This document shows positions 34,501 to 44,730 of a stretch of 64,000 nt of DNA, in pieces (within the stretch, counting starts at the first letter, position 1; the number at the start of each line of letters is the position of its first letter). The stretch covers positions 100,974,161 through 101,038,160 of the forward strand of contig CM035428.1 in the NCBI GenBank assembly GCA_020310875.1, read 5' to 3'. The DNA comes from Ceratopteris richardii (taxonomy: Eukaryota > Streptophyta > Polypodiopsida > Polypodiales > Pteridaceae). The translations under genes and the position numbers were made by a program. Below the pieces are notes generated by a model. The model saw only the letters and a list, made by a program, of their open reading frames with translations, ran no database searches and was not told the DNA's origin.

Positions 34501-34868
34501 AGCTCTTACACGTACAAAGGTCTATGCTCCCCACCATGCAAAAGGCCTCAACAAAGAAGCCAACGAAAGCAAAGGGTAAGAACAGATTACAAAGACCAGA
34601 AGAAGATAAACTCAACCCTTCTACAAAAATAAGCAGGTACTCACCCAGGACATGGGTTTGGAAGCCAAAAGCACAAGCAACATCCACAGAACCAAGGGGC
34701 CAACCACACTGGATACCAAAGTTTGGACAGCATCCAAAGAAGAACTGGCCTGAGGTGATCTCTACAGGGCCAAATACTATTCGGAAATGGGTTCCCATTA
34801 GGAGGATTACATCATTTCGAGATCCAATCGACACCTCCAAACAAAGAATGCATCAACTATGCGAGTAA
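25527..34868 (+). CDS. Inner Gypsy gag-pro-pol polyprotein, 3,113 aa
   Basis: The start MNLRSGR is shared with the outer copy. Domains by approximate residue: N-terminal family domain (45-240); retrotransposon gag (345-510); three zinc knuckles of form CX2CX3HX4C (about 555, 755 and 788); Ser/Pro/Gln spacer; protease 1 with DSG at 1229 and ILGR near 1301; RT (1,600-1,850) with YVDD at 1798; RNase H (1,935-2,065). Two tandem H2C2 modules (about 2,120-2,195 and 2,240-2,325) lead into the integrase core (2,340-2,490; D-D35-E spacing seen) and the integrase C-terminal domain (2,550-2,625). A second retropepsin-like domain follows (about 2,690-2,810; DSG at 2717, VLGQDW near 2786), then a basic tail with seven W-V-P-K-type motifs (2,910-3,100). 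No chromodomain is seen. All parts share one frame, so the products must be separated by proteolysis. Known members of this lineage replicate through a cytoplasmic particle. Confidence 0.95.
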   Translation: MNLRSGRHLGKDRQSIRSSEASVNHTAKSWAQQLSGYPYTRSSETSDSEMTFSMERPTRSSGTAYLQTPEGPYKTQLEYIRTNQLGARIYEDGLRRSVVQLKNPDQPFGLEHPVVKFEEGAYIDKEGTMYVVTNLPDRTDEFGNIIPENEIGDLEKGDLGGEPKTPRGKSVLTRVLTPEWIPQDNKSIELFVNRETEEAFWRFRPDQPSPVVTIYEFKDPETPGKVVYLDHTSQKLFLVSDHDRHAYTWQGESIFPPPRSNVSQGLQGAGSSKAHETQRERTRERPEVSFADIVGRDRSGYGTERPERERHRVYRHQRDDHDFPLLRPREHSRTLRPSQVVKTMKNYFDGFGDPYDHVAEFKQVLRAEQVEDLFTQFEAFGLTLKGTALAWFQPLNSRNYREIGQLLEEFIVEFSKSGIRHNTSSLIHSFKQTPQETVRLAGRRFRQYLERCPVPELPTSAKQVALFLDGLLSTKLRSYVYLKEPRSIEECIRICIDIEDNLGEELGLSKLYKDSDSSTSHTSRTSTEIDEIAEQVAKKLGVQNRQMPRVTSVKRCYTCGGDHMDNVCPLTTQPQGNPNALYCTIERKYTNHTAQDCPYNRQAVRQNYQQPYQQGRYQNQYQQPYYRPQQYQPQYQQQYQAPYRPQPVLGNQPPTPANVIPVKYTMVEENHNRALVPLTPLVSENDSHAHGSNYFHEDSPHAYYIESPEQSETSQCQYETPPMEQNWELEYSNVMYTNPNPRPQLRQVRPQAPRGPCFRCQGDHFIRECPHQPALGQGQNITIQGFCPECGKEHLPRECPRNPASAPNVVGLVADSSPSSSNVAPVQAVTRAQAAQQAKPSEQSESSESGEPSKRKPRTWKDTREKANRKWKKKLSELEESLRDTKTKIEDIASQSPSHTEAPSTPPHSTPPPIVNNPQPGSVLADPTPEGLDMMFKAYQARLQEGPTTANLDKSYPRADLEIERMKMCMKMVEQAQAILETSQKFNKTNSVKPDLHFQGLLERLEQLVNKPQVSLPPQAQPVIERGSSPPMGAYVPNSTDAGIPPSIQQYSQEFLREIQEEKWAKEKGNSPPIPEIDDLHDQFPQDIPSIYGDQTEQQEDERLDFESNSLQELPHFTGPWESESIQIRAPTILVRNEDSVIPRNTDVVKNTKVQCHLTVEELLKAKPELWNHVKDQVPELESNMPKVGSKQKVPEIPLDKIGDMSEGEEGNTYLPITYQGYTTKAIVDSGAGVAIATTSLWKRWGKPTLRPTRMKLQMADGHFERPLGLLEGITLTTCGVEFEHTFAICDFEKNNVYEMILGRPFLRQLQIVQDWGTNSLYLQHLGVTTKVNLKDYTFRDVPPLQWNLIHKAEEDSISVHSGSSPDPSWLHEDTHLWMCKVAKEEEKRLKAREEGTPPGYRPIKDLAYTPMIFPDEEFEPHGWAEILATMDIAVNEEQWTPHCGEEGYDISVFMCQPLLEECDPSEFIEEEENDDDLESIVMDTYFDSEEHYLEDIGVLTQKEEEPLTSIKTINSKEGSEGSKKKMKRKAVKQEEEESLFEVPENFKKYEVEDRKILVRMPKREAIIGEAYDNKEKTKKIVVTIEGNEERCTYIGDDLSAKEEAELVALLREYRDVFAWHYRDLKGVDPKICSHTIPMTADAKPTKQKPYTYNDNYAAKIKEEIDRLIEAGFIYEIEHTEWVSPIVVVPKKNGKLRVCINLKKVNAATIRDSYPLPITEHLLERVAGKEVYSFLDGFSGYNQVAIAPKDQHKTAFATEWGIFAFRVMPFGLTNAPATFQRLMCHVFKEFLRKSLEVYVDDLCAHSQERSYHIPELRQIFNKCRDYRVFLNPEKCVFKVQQGKILGHIVSKNGISTDEDKVRAIAELPRPRNVKEVQAFMGHCGYYRRFIHMYAIIAKPLYGLLTNFEWNEECENSFNELKRRLCTAPILTTPDWSKPFHVHVDVSNHAIGCVLAQPTGEGNLDLPIAYASRQLNAAEQNYTTTEREGLGMVYAVKKFRHYLLANKFKFFTDHQALLYLVNKPCNTGRLVRWFLLLMEYDFEVVVRKGRTHLRADHLSRITSGEPPQGVSDELPDAYLFNLEVVPKWANKLVPVLTFGPANKNVKTSKEEIVRSQKYQILAGSMYKQDPEGVLACCVEDDEHTSWMQQAHEGLLGNHYSKQRTLQNLKRLGVYWPSMDKEIQEWIRNCPVCQKRPPVEHATLYHVSLIPDWSAPLVEFMRSGTLPNQASLARKRSMEQEAQDYAIVGDNLYRRGKDGYLRLCVHESDYLKVLETAHSGAAGGHFGPDRVIKTILFSGLWWPTLHMDAHTYVKKCDTCQRAQYPIRKDEMPLRPMMGGRAFSKWGIDFVGPINPPARNSHAEYIIVATDYLTKWVEVKATTKNDAQTTAKFLFENVFTRYGLPIELVSDRGTHFLNEVIENLLQEFMVIHKKSAPYHPQANGQAESTNKILCNVLTKLVNNKRSDWDKQLHHAVWAYRVAYKTVLNATPFQMVFGQNVVLPLDFLIPALKVAQEYEWNGHELSSRIFDLERLGETRLRAAAGIYAAKKRQKAYFDAHVKDKGLKEGDLVLVYTLKQHARKLEKRGYGPMIINRLSTSGAVQLATLEGDILPNYISGCRVKLYQEPLTEEMLMRLNTAKKRKEEELRVREEAQAEARERIRRNKLRRLGLDINKKAPKYHMDMCQKSGMTTSQIIDRRPFVTIEVGQGKSVKTVRALVDSGAATSVVRLPYCQDLQLDIKPMEAYLIGLGGVETSCLGEVELPIYLQDVPIKVKMLVCHDEDLTEPLVLGQDWIYDHAVNLNLRSQLLQVWVYNQCITLELENRMPTDTDTTHSLCFSKANLLEQDVVDVKSSMIQTDAITEGQSQRQAEPSSFFSKSKASTVVQPQKQAKQCKTASLSNRQRAFKRKEVLGMTQIWVKKGVQPSMLPQRLPPNQIDHDNRRTKHPRQAQARRLQQIWVPKLSMKADHNQVQIWVPKKLATAQQGRLQMWVPKKLLHVQRSMLPTMQKASTKKPTKAKGKNRLQRPEEDKLNPSTKISRYSPRTWVWKPKAQATSTEPRGQPHWIPKFGQHPKKNWPEVISTGPNTIRKWVPIRRITSFRDPIDTSKQRMHQLCE

Positions 34869-35864
34869 CATCAAAAGCCTCGACGTGCAGCAACCATGTG
34901 CCTTTGGCATAACCTTGTCTTTTGCACCATTGAGGTCATGCACTTCCAAAGTATGCATCAACATAGGGCCACGTTACATGGCCGTGCATAGACACAATTG
35001 AGAAATCCCAGGCACATGAGACACAATTTTCACATGTAAAATAGGTTATTGATACTAACCTCTTTCTTCTTGTTTGATACCATCGTGTGCAACAAAAAAA
35101 AAAAAAAAAAGGGGCAAAGAAGAGGACTGTGCTGGAAAATGCTCATCAGTGAACTTTCAGCAAGGACATCCATCAACAAAAAGGACAAGCCGATGGTCAA
35201 ACACCATGATGGAACTACAACACGAAGAGATGAAGATCAACGGACCCTTCACCATGGTAAGCCGTGTATGCTTCAACAACACTATAACCATGATCGATTA
35301 GGAAACCTCTTCGTCAGCATACCCTTGAGCACTTAGCTCAAGACCCAATCTCTTGCACCATACTTCTTGCCATGCATTTTCCAAGTACGCATACGTAGGG
35401 CCACATTACAAGGCCATGCACAAGGCACATAATTTGTTCAACCCATGCACTAATGCACTTAACCATCATACATTATGGGTTACAAGTACTTGGCATGACA
35501 ACTATGAAAGCCATCTTTGGAAGAATCAGCGGACATCACGGTGACCACTACAAGAACAAGCGAGCCATCCACCACTGAGAGTTGCTCATAATCAACATTG
35601 AACACCTCCTTTGAGCAACTAGTAGTTTTGGAAAACTCACAAATGCACCATCCAGATGGAATACAAGGCAGACATACGTACAAAGGGACTACGAACTACA
35701 AGAGATAACAGTGGCAAAGTGAAGAACCAGACAAACGACCAGGATACATTGGGAAGAGGGATCGCCCCTGTTGGACGCAAAGGACGCTACCTCTCAACGT
35801 ACTACATGGAACGACCACTACAACAAGGGTCTGTCAGGGACGACAGACTCAAGAGGGGGGAGAG
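34869..35864 (+). other. 3' untranslated region and polypurine tract of the inner Gypsy
   Basis: About 1 kb of noncoding sequence contains an uninterrupted A tract of about 19 near 35,093-35,111 and ends in the polypurine tract AAGAGGGGGGAGAG (35,851-35,864). The second half matches 4,261-4,743. The env-position ORF seen in other family members is absent here. Confidence 0.85.
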
Positions 35865-36489
35865 TGTTGAAGCTCAAGATCAAGGACAAAGCATGGAAGT
35901 GCATCAAGGAAGTGGACACACAAGAAGAAGGAGCAAGTAGGGAGCTCCAAGAAGCACCTGTCAAATTTTCAGAAGAAATCCCTACAAAAATAGTGATTTT
36001 TATCACTAAAAACCATTGTAAATAGCATTTTCCATTTTTGTAACTCCATTTTGTTCAAGCCGAGGAGTCCTCGAGCTTGAGGAGTATTAGAGCTACCATC
36101 CTACCGAGTTTCATAATTTTTAGACTCCCTTTGAGCCCCCAAATAAGCCCTGGAACCTATTTTTTAACTAGGCCGGACAATAGGTCTGGACAGGGCCAAA
36201 ACCACTCAAAAACTATAAAAAGGGCTGGAGAGCTCATTTTTGAGGTTAGCTTGTTGTAGATTTCAGCTTGGTAAGAGAGCTCTTGTATAATCGAAGATCT
36301 TCCATTGTTCCACTCCTTGCTCTTACTTTGTGCGCGTGTGTGTATGTGTGTGCATGCTTGTGTGCTTTCACTCACGCACTTGTGCCATCACTTGCTCACG
36401 GTCTTCATACCGGTCCTCACATCTCCACGGATTGACATTTATGAGGTGTATCTCCTCACGTTGGTACTCACCATTGTGCTAGAGTGACA
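35865..36489 (+). repeat. 3' LTR of the inner Gypsy
   Basis: It is identical in length (625 bp) to the 5' LTR and about 99% identical by eye. It is followed by the CAAAC target copy and then the continuing outer gag. Confidence 0.96.
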
Positions 36490-39400
36490 CAAACACATAG
36501 GTAAGTCAGACCGACAAAGCCTTAGATCATCAGAAGCAAGTGTAGGAACTACTGCACGATCGTAGGCACAACAATTGAATAGTAATTATCCCTACGAGTT
36601 GAGTTCAGATACAAGTGAATCAGAAATGGCTTTTAGCACAGAAAGACCAGAAGAAGGGTCAAACATAGCATATTTAGAAAGACCTGAAGGACCCTATAGA
36701 ACTCAATTAGAATTTCTCCGAACCAACCGCTTAGGCGCTCGCATCTATGAGGATGGTTTGCGAAGAAAAGTAGTACAAATGCACAATCCGGATCAACCCA
36801 TTGGACTGGAACGTCCAGTGGTGAAATTTGAGAGAGATGCGTACATAGACAAGGAAGGAACGATGTAGATCATAAGTACTTAGCCAAACAATACCAATGA
36901 GTTTGGTGTAATTCAGTTAGAGATGGAAGCTAAATCCCAAGGAAAAGAACCAGTAGGAGAAGAACCTAGGACACCTAGAGGGAAATTTGTACTGACACGA
37001 GTACTAGTTCCAGATTGGACCCCTCAGGACAACAGAAGCATAGAGTTGTTTGTGAATAAAGAGACAAATGAAGCATTTTGGAGGTACAGAACGGAACAAC
37101 CTAGTGAGGTAGGCTCCATCATAGTTTACGAATTCAAGGACCCAGATACACCTGGAAAGGTTGTATACCTGGATGAAACTTCAGAAAGAGTATTTGTAGT
37201 ACCAGACCATGCAAGAAATACCTATACAAGGAGAGGTGATTTATTCTTCCCTCCATCTCGAGCAAACGTAAATGCGAGCCAACAAGGGGCAGGAACATCC
37301 TCAGCCCATGGCACTCAAAGAGAGAAAAATAAAGAAAGACTGGAAGTAAGTTTCAATCATCCCATAGGGAGAGATAGAACTACCATGGACACCGATAGAG
37401 TGGAAAGACAAAGGGAACCTAGAATACCAGGTGGTAGAGATGATTTTCCTCTACCAAGACCACGCGAACACGCAAGAATATTAAGACCCACTCAGTTAGT
37501 AAAATCCATGAAAAACTACTTTGATGGGACAGGAGATCCCTATGATCATGTTGTAGAATTTAAGCAAGTGCTACGATCAGAATAAGTAGAAGACATCTTC
37601 ACGCAATATAATGCATTTGGACTAACGTTAAAGAATACCGCTTTAACTTGGTTTCAACCATTGCAACAAAGGCAATTTAGAGACATCCATCACTTTTTAG
37701 AGTCATTCATCACAGAATTCTCTAAAAGTGGAATCAGGCATGATACGTCTTCGTTAATTCATAGTTTCAAACAGACCCCTCAAGAAACAGTTAAACAGGC
37801 AAGACGTAGGTTTAGACAATATGTTGAAAGGTGTCCAATGCAAGAGTTACCCTCACAAGCCAAGCAAGTATCATTGTTTCTAGATGGCCTCTTAAGCTCT
37901 AAACTACGCTCCTACGTCTACTTGAAGGAACCCATAATGCTAGAGCAGTGTATAAGAATTTGCATAGACATTGAAGATAACTTAGGAGATGAGTTGGAAC
38001 TCTCAAAGGTCTATAAGGACTCAGATTGTTCATCTCTAGCATCCACAAAATTTACAGTTCGATAGAAGACCTCGCAGAAAAAGTGGCCCAGAAACTAGGA
38101 GTGTCTAGTAAACAGATGCCTAGGTTAACAACAAACAAACGTTGTTACACCTGTGGTGGTGATCATATGGCAAATGTGTGTCCCAATGCAATGCAACCGC
38201 AAGCCAACCCTAGTGGCCAATACTGTACGATTGAGAGAAGATACACGAATCATACGGCTTAAGACTACGCATACAACAAACAAGCAGTAAGACAGAACTA
38301 CCCGTAAGCATATGCACAGCCAGGTAGGTATCAAGGCCAATACAATGCTCAACCTCATTACTATAGGCCTCCTTAGAACTATCCATATCAGGCTCAACAA
38401 AGACCACAACCTATTTTAGCTCAGCAGCCACCCCCACGAGCTAATGTCATCTCAGTTAAATATGTTGTTGCAGAAGAGAACCTAAGTAGGGCTTTAGTGC
38501 CTTCTTCACCCTTGATCATAGAAAGTGACCTGAACTCAAACATTTTTGACTCTACTCATGTATATAGTCCACCCGCGTATTACACAGAGTCACCAGAACA
38601 CGTGGAAACATATCATTATGATAGTCCACCATTGGAACCCAGTTGGGAGCCCGACTATGCTAACGTGATGTACACAAACCCAAATCCATGGCCCCAATTA
38701 AGACAACAGAGACCACAGGGCCCTAGAAGACCATGCTTTAGGTGCCAAGGAGATCATTTCGTAAAGGATTGTCCACATCCTCCTATAGCAGGACAATCAC
38801 AATACTATAACATACAAGGCTTTTGTGCCAATTGTGGCAAAGAGCATGTCATAAAAGACTGTCCTAAGAACCCTGCTAATGCTTCAAATGTGACACCCAT
38901 CAACGTGATAGGTGTTGTGCACAATGTTAGATGGATCCAACCCTACATACGTGCCTATCCAAGCTATAACAAGAGCCCAGGTGCTCCTACAAAATCAACA
39001 ACTTAATCAGGAAAAAATAGATGGAACTAGTGAAGTTGGAGAGTCTAATAGTAAAAAGACGAAATCTTGAAAAGATTCCAGAGAAAGGATTAAGAGAAAA
39101 TGGAGTGAAAGGATAACCGAGTTGGAAGGAAGTTTGAAGGAATCGAGAGCCAAGATCCTAGAATTGACTTCACAAGAATCAAATCACGAGAACCCAGCTC
39201 AGAGATCAGGATCAGTTTTAGCGGAACCCATACCAGAAAACCTAGACATGATGTTTCATGCATATCAGGCTAGAATAAAAGAAGGACCCCAGATAGAAAA
39301 AATGAGTAAGAACTACCCACGAGCAGACTTAAAAATTGAGAGGACTAAACTTTGCATGAAGATGGTAGAATTAGCACAAGCTATGTTTGAAGCCTCTAGA

Positions 39401-41460
39401 TATCTTAATTGGAATAACATGGCAAAACCTGAATTACACTTTCAAGGATTAATGGAGAGGCTAGAATACTTGATTGACAGCAAGGAGAAAAAGAATCCGC
39501 ATAGGAACCCTATTACCTCGAAGACACAAGAAAGGAATGCACCATCCCTGTCTCAAGTACCCAATACAGAAGGTGAAGATAACCTGTCTTCCATACATAA
39601 GTACTCACATGAATTTCTGAGAGAAATCCAAGAACAGAAGTGGAGAAAAGAAAAAGGAACCCATCCTCTTATTCAAGAAATAGATGACTTGCAAGAGCAA
39701 TTCTCCCAAGCCATCCCCTCTATTTATGATGATGTAAAGGAAGAGAAACTGAATGAACACACATGTTTCGAATCTGATTCTTTACAAGAATTACCTCAGT
39801 TCACAGGACCTTGGGAAGCTAAGTCTATTAGCATGAGAGCACCCACTATAATAGTGAGGAATGAAGAATCACTAATCCCTAGAAACACGGACGTGATAAA
39901 GAACACCAAGTGCAATGCCATCTTACTCTAGAGGAGTTGTTGAAGGTTAAACCAGAATTATGGAAGCGCGTAGCAAATCAATTCCCAGAGCTTGCTACTA
40001 CTCCCTCACAAATAGGATCACACAAGAAGGTACCAAAAATACTAGTAGAAGGAAACGGAGATGTAAGCAAAGGAGAGGAAGGTAACACTTATCTTCCAAT
40101 AACCCATCAGGGCTACACCACGAAAGCCATCTTAGATTCAGGAGCCAGAGTAGCCATCGCTACCACCGCTTTGTGGAAACGTTGGGGTAAGCGAGCATTA
40201 AGACCCACTAGGATGAAGCTACAAAGATTTGTACTTGCAACATTTAGGAGTGACTACTAAAGTCAATCTTAAAGACTATTCACATCGAGATGTACCTCCA
40301 ATACAATGGAATACCATCCATAAGACACAGGTCGAAACGGAATCGGTATACTCATTAGAATCAGACCCTTCATGGTTGCACGAGGACACTCATTTATGGA
40401 TGTGTAAAGTAGCAAAACAAGAGGAAGAACGGTTAGAATCCAGGACTTTAGGTTCAGAACAACATCCATGAACCCTTCAAGACCCAGCGTACACACCTGT
40501 AGTATTTCTAGATGAAGAATTCGAACCCCATGGTTGGGCAGAAATTTTAGCCACAATGGATGTAGCCATCAATGAAGAACAATGGACACCTCACTGCGAT
40601 GAGGAGGGCTATGACATTTTAGTCTTCACAATAGAGCCAATCATAGGTAATTTCCTTATAGAAGAATGTGAACCTAGCACTGATGCATTTGAGGATGCAA
40701 GTGATTTCGATTTAGAGTCAATTATTATGGACCCACCCTTTGCATCAGAGGAAGAATATTTCTATGAAGTAGAAGCTCACCCTCAGAAACACGAAGAAAA
40801 TACAAATGAGGTGAGGTTAGCTACACAAGTGACTGTCAAAAGTGAAGGCAAGAAAAGAAAGAAGAAAGAAACCATGTCCGAAAAAGAAGAATCTTTGTTC
40901 AAGGTTCCTGAGAACTTCAAGAAATATGAAATAGAAGATAGACGAATCATGGTACGAATGCCTAACAGAAAAGCTGATGTTGGAGAAGTATATGATAACC
41001 GAGAGAAAACCAAAAAAATCATAGTTGTCATAGAAGGAAAAGAAGAAAAATGTACATACATAGGGCATGATTTGACAAATCAAGAAGAAGAAGAATTAGT
41101 TGCCCTATTGCGGGAATATAGAGATGTGTTCGCATGGAGTTACAAAGATTTGAAAGGAGTAGACCCAGATATATGTTCCCATAGAATCCCTATGACTCCA
41201 GATGCAAAACCGACAAAACAGAAACCATACACGTACAATGATAACTACGCTACGAAGATTAAAGAGGAAATAGATCGTTTGATAGAAGCAGGATTCATTT
41301 ATGAAATTGAGCATACCGAATGGGTATCCCCCATTGTGGTTGTGCCCAAGAAGAATGGAAAATTGCACGTGTGTATTAACCTTAAAAAAGGTAATGCTGC
41401 CACGATTAGAGACAGTTATCCTCTTCCTATCACCGAACACCTATTGGAAAGAGTTGCGAC
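36490..41460 (+). pseudogene. Outer Gypsy gag, protease and RT N-terminal part (fossil)
   Basis: This continues the gag that begins at 23,026 and parallels the inner polyprotein. Parts are the N-terminal domain (about 36,570-37,300), retrotransposon gag (about 37,500-38,000), zinc knuckles (about 38,140, 38,735 and 38,830), spacer, protease with DSG near 40,137, and the RT N-terminal region (about 41,080-41,455). Several breaks are present. The sequence is clearly the same family as the inner copy but a distinct subfamily. Confidence 0.9.
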
Positions 41461-41469
41461 CCCCCATTC

Positions 41470-44400
41470 AAAAGGTTTTATTTGAAAAAAGATTTGATTA
41501 GAGCTGCCATCAAGATCCATGGGACGCATACTCCTACAGAGCACAAAAGGCTCATTCCAGAGCCAATGAAACATGGGGACGTCATTAAGTGGGAAGAAAT
41601 TTCAGCAATCACACCTGAGCTCTCTAAACCATTAAGGATATGTATGCAACATTTCGCATTCCCCGCTCAGGATCGATTCACCATGCCCCACAAGCGCATC
41701 TAGTTTGGTTTGTATTTAGCTTGTATGGGACCACAAACTGTAGATCTAGCAAGCTGGATTATTGATCAATTGTATCTAGCACAGCACAGATGGGAAAGAA
41801 AAAAGGTAATCCATGGATGTTGCGCGCTTACGAGAATTGTATATATGTGTTTGGCATACGACTTGCCAATCGAGCATGCAATGACAAGTGAGGAGCTCAA
41901 AGCGTTCAAGGGGAGAGAAAAGAAAGCTAGGAAGGCTAGCAAAGGACGAGCAGGAAAGCATATGAGAGGTACTATCCCATGCCTCTAGGTTCCCGAATCA
42001 CCGTCACCTCAACCCTCTCCAGAACAATCACCTACGGAGGCCACTATCCCTGCACAACCCATTCACATAAGGTTATCAAGACGGGCTACAACGGAGGGTA
42101 CTACCAGCACAGTCGCTCCTCAAGCCGCCACTGCCCCCGGTCCTCCCACCACTGTAGCAGAAATTCCCACCACCATTGGTGCGGAAGTGTTTTCTTTTCC
42201 GATACCTAACCTGGAAGCAGAACCCATAGATACAACATTTGATTTTGAAATGCCGGATGCTTTCTCAAATGAATTTCAGTTTTTTGAAGGCCAGATTTTC
42301 TCTCAAGAATATGAACGTCCAAGCTACCCTACCACTCCCCCGGATCAACAGCGAGGACAAGTAGTATCCAGCTCGGATGGAGAAAGAACCGAAACAGATG
42401 AAGATGATGGCGATGATGAAGCCAGCCAGGGCACTCATGAATCCCAAGAGAATGTACAGACAAATGAGCAAGAACAGCAAACAAACACCCATGGTGATAC
42501 CAGTACGCATGAGATGAAACCTTTGAAGCAGCAGCTTATACGCTTGCAATCAAAAAGTTATATCGCACCATGGAAAAAGTTTGGGCGCGTAAGAAGTTAA
42601 CTGAGGAAGAGAGCCAAGCACTCATAGAGCAAGAACTCATCACAGGCGGTTTTGAAGAAGTATACATCAAAGGCTTCAAGGAACTTGTTAAATCAGTGGG
42701 ATCTAACGAAGCATTAAGATATTTGTAGAGAAAACCACTTCCGCAATTTGACCCCTGACGAGTACAACTATTATCAAAACCGGGTGAATACATTCGTATA
42801 CCGACAGGTGCTCAGTCATGCCAACAGGCCAGGGAAGCACGCCTAATTCTTGAACGATCTGAGGCCAAAGAAGCTATCCTTGTCGATTCCCTGCCCCACA
42901 CTACTATTGTACATACCACCATTGTGACCAAAGTACCCACCACCCCAACCGCTCCTCTTTCACCTCCCATCTCTCCAATCTCCCCTGTACATCCAATCTC
43001 TCCTAGACCATCCACATCTTTTGATAGCGCTGTAGCAGAAGCCCTTATAGCATCCATTCTTCTCACCCTTCCCGCACCTACGCAACCTAGCTTACCTCCT
43101 CGAACATCCCCCTTTCTACCCAACCCATTTCCCCATCCATCCTTCCCTTCCTTCCCTGCCCATTTCTACCCCCTTTGACTTTCTCCCCTGTATCACCTCC
43201 TCGACCCACCGTATTTCCGCTTTCCCCCTTCCACCAAGGAGTATAAGAGACCCCAACTGTAAACTACTCTCAACCTTTGTAAACCCTGTATTTACACCCA
43301 TGCACGCAACCACTATCACTCCACTATTCACAGTCACCGCACTTGACACCCCATCCAGTGACATGGATATCTCACCACCCACTACACCACCACTCACTTC
43401 ATTCATTTCACCACCACAAATAGGCATCTCGCAATTTTCCATAGTCACCACAGCATCCACCCTCACACCCCCATTTCCCTTTCCCTTCGCATTGACACCC
43501 ACACACACGGCAACTGCATTCACTTCGTCACTAATATTATCACCCACCATCGACACTACATTTCAACAGATGTTCACCTGCATGACTCAAGTGAGAGATG
43601 AGTTTACATCTCTTGGAACCAGCTACGAGACGCTAGAAAAGACAACTAACGAGTTATAGTCGCAGCTCAATTTTCATTGACCATCGAGAATGCCTCATTG
43701 AACACCCGCTACCAAGAGCTACGAGAGGCTTATCATAAACTGGAACTAGATAGTGAAGAAAAAACCAAAGAGGCCATCATAGGTATCAATAACTTGTTAA
43801 GTGCCCAGATGATTCGCAATGCGACGCTCACCAGGAACATGGGCTTACTCAAACGACACTTGGCAGCAGCGAAAGAAGAGAACCAGCGTTTACAAGAACA
43901 GAATAGAGAGAATTTAGAAGCTGCTCTAGATCAACCGGACCAACCGTTAAGTCCTAGTCATGTCAAGGCGGTGCCCTCAGAATCTATGCAAATGTTTCTA
44001 GATGATCATGTCAGATTGCACCTCTCCACTTGAAGTACAACCCATGCTGGGGACCCATGCCACGTCGTCGCTCTTGGAAGGCATTTGCCATTAAAGTACA
44101 AAACAACAAGCAATGCCAGGATTGGCTAAATTAACCGTACTTCACTCCACCCATAGGACCCCCAACCGTTGGATACATGATGGCAACGATTCATCACTGG
44201 CTCCCCTGCTTACACAGAATGGATGATATCGTAGCGCATATGACTCTCAAGATCTTTGACATGATGGAAATTGTATTTAAAGTCTTCCGTCATGTTAAGG
44301 CACCTCATGTAAACACCTCAGGATTCGAGCATGGTAACCAAGATCTTGCATATGATATGAGTATGATGCCATCGCTCCGGGTGTGTTATGCCTTCCATTG

Positions 44401-44580
44401 TCGAATCAAATACTTACCAGCGTGCTACAAGCAAACCTTCGAAGAAATGTTCACAACCGGTTTCTGGGAATACCATTCAGAAGTGTTCAGCAACAGGCCT
44501 ACACACCTCTTGCAGTTATTTGCCTGTGAACAGATGGTATATTCCATGCATTATCAACTCCCGCCATCAGATGAACCGTA
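41470..44580 (+). pseudogene. Env-position ORF of the outer Gypsy, function unknown (fossil)
   Basis: I do not recognise this product. Visible segments are a hydrophobic/aromatic block (about 41,620-41,920, ICMQHFAFPAQDRF then CALTRIVYMCLAYDLP), a Pro/Thr-rich then acidic/Gln-rich linker (42,000-42,500), a Pro/Ser/Thr-rich section (42,900-43,560), a coiled-coil-like stretch with heptad Leu/Ala (43,680-43,930), and a C-terminal domain (44,170-44,580, YKQTFEEMFTTGFW). Similar pieces occur at 7,840-9,830 and, inverted, at 10,118-10,357. It lies where Athila-like elements carry an env-like ORF, but no signal peptide or obvious transmembrane segment is visible, so an envelope role is not supported. 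It has a few breaks. Confidence 0.7.
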
Positions 44581-44730
44581 GCCCATTGATTGGGAGAAAC
44601 TCGAGGCAGATTTGGCCCGAGGCATTTGAATATCAGAGCACACCCTCGCTCAAGACCTCCTACAACATTACATCCGACAGATCCCGCAGCAAGGTTCTGT
44701 CGAGGACGATAGAAGCGAGAGGGAGGGGGG

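Larger units (their letters stand above)
23050..36489 (+). mobile_element. Inner Gypsy (Athila/Tat-like), looks whole
   Basis: This 13.44-kb Ty3/Gypsy element has 625-bp LTRs (23,050-23,674 and 35,865-36,489) that differ at about 6 sites (1%). It has a perfect tRNA-Asp PBS, a leader with a tandem array, one uninterrupted 3,113-codon frame (25,527-34,868), a 1-kb 3' untranslated region and a PPT. Flanking CAAGC/CAAAC is the 5-bp target duplication with one difference. It lies about 24 bp inside the gag start of the outer Gypsy, a member of the same family. At a commonly used grass substitution rate, 1% would mean under 0.5 million years; a slower-evolving lineage would make it older. Confidence 0.95.

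Noticed and set aside
35049-35336. Small protein next to an A tract in the inner Gypsy 3' region
   Set aside because: It lies in the 3' untranslated region, is not kept in the related piece at 4,261-4,743, and is explained by chance openness.
42812-43556. Minus-strand Gly/Val-rich frames
   Set aside because: They are antisense shadows of the Pro/Ser/Thr-rich part of the env-position ORF.
41470-44580. Viral envelope gene
   Set aside because: The position fits, but no signal peptide, transmembrane helix or Cys-rich ectodomain is visible. Unknown is the honest call.
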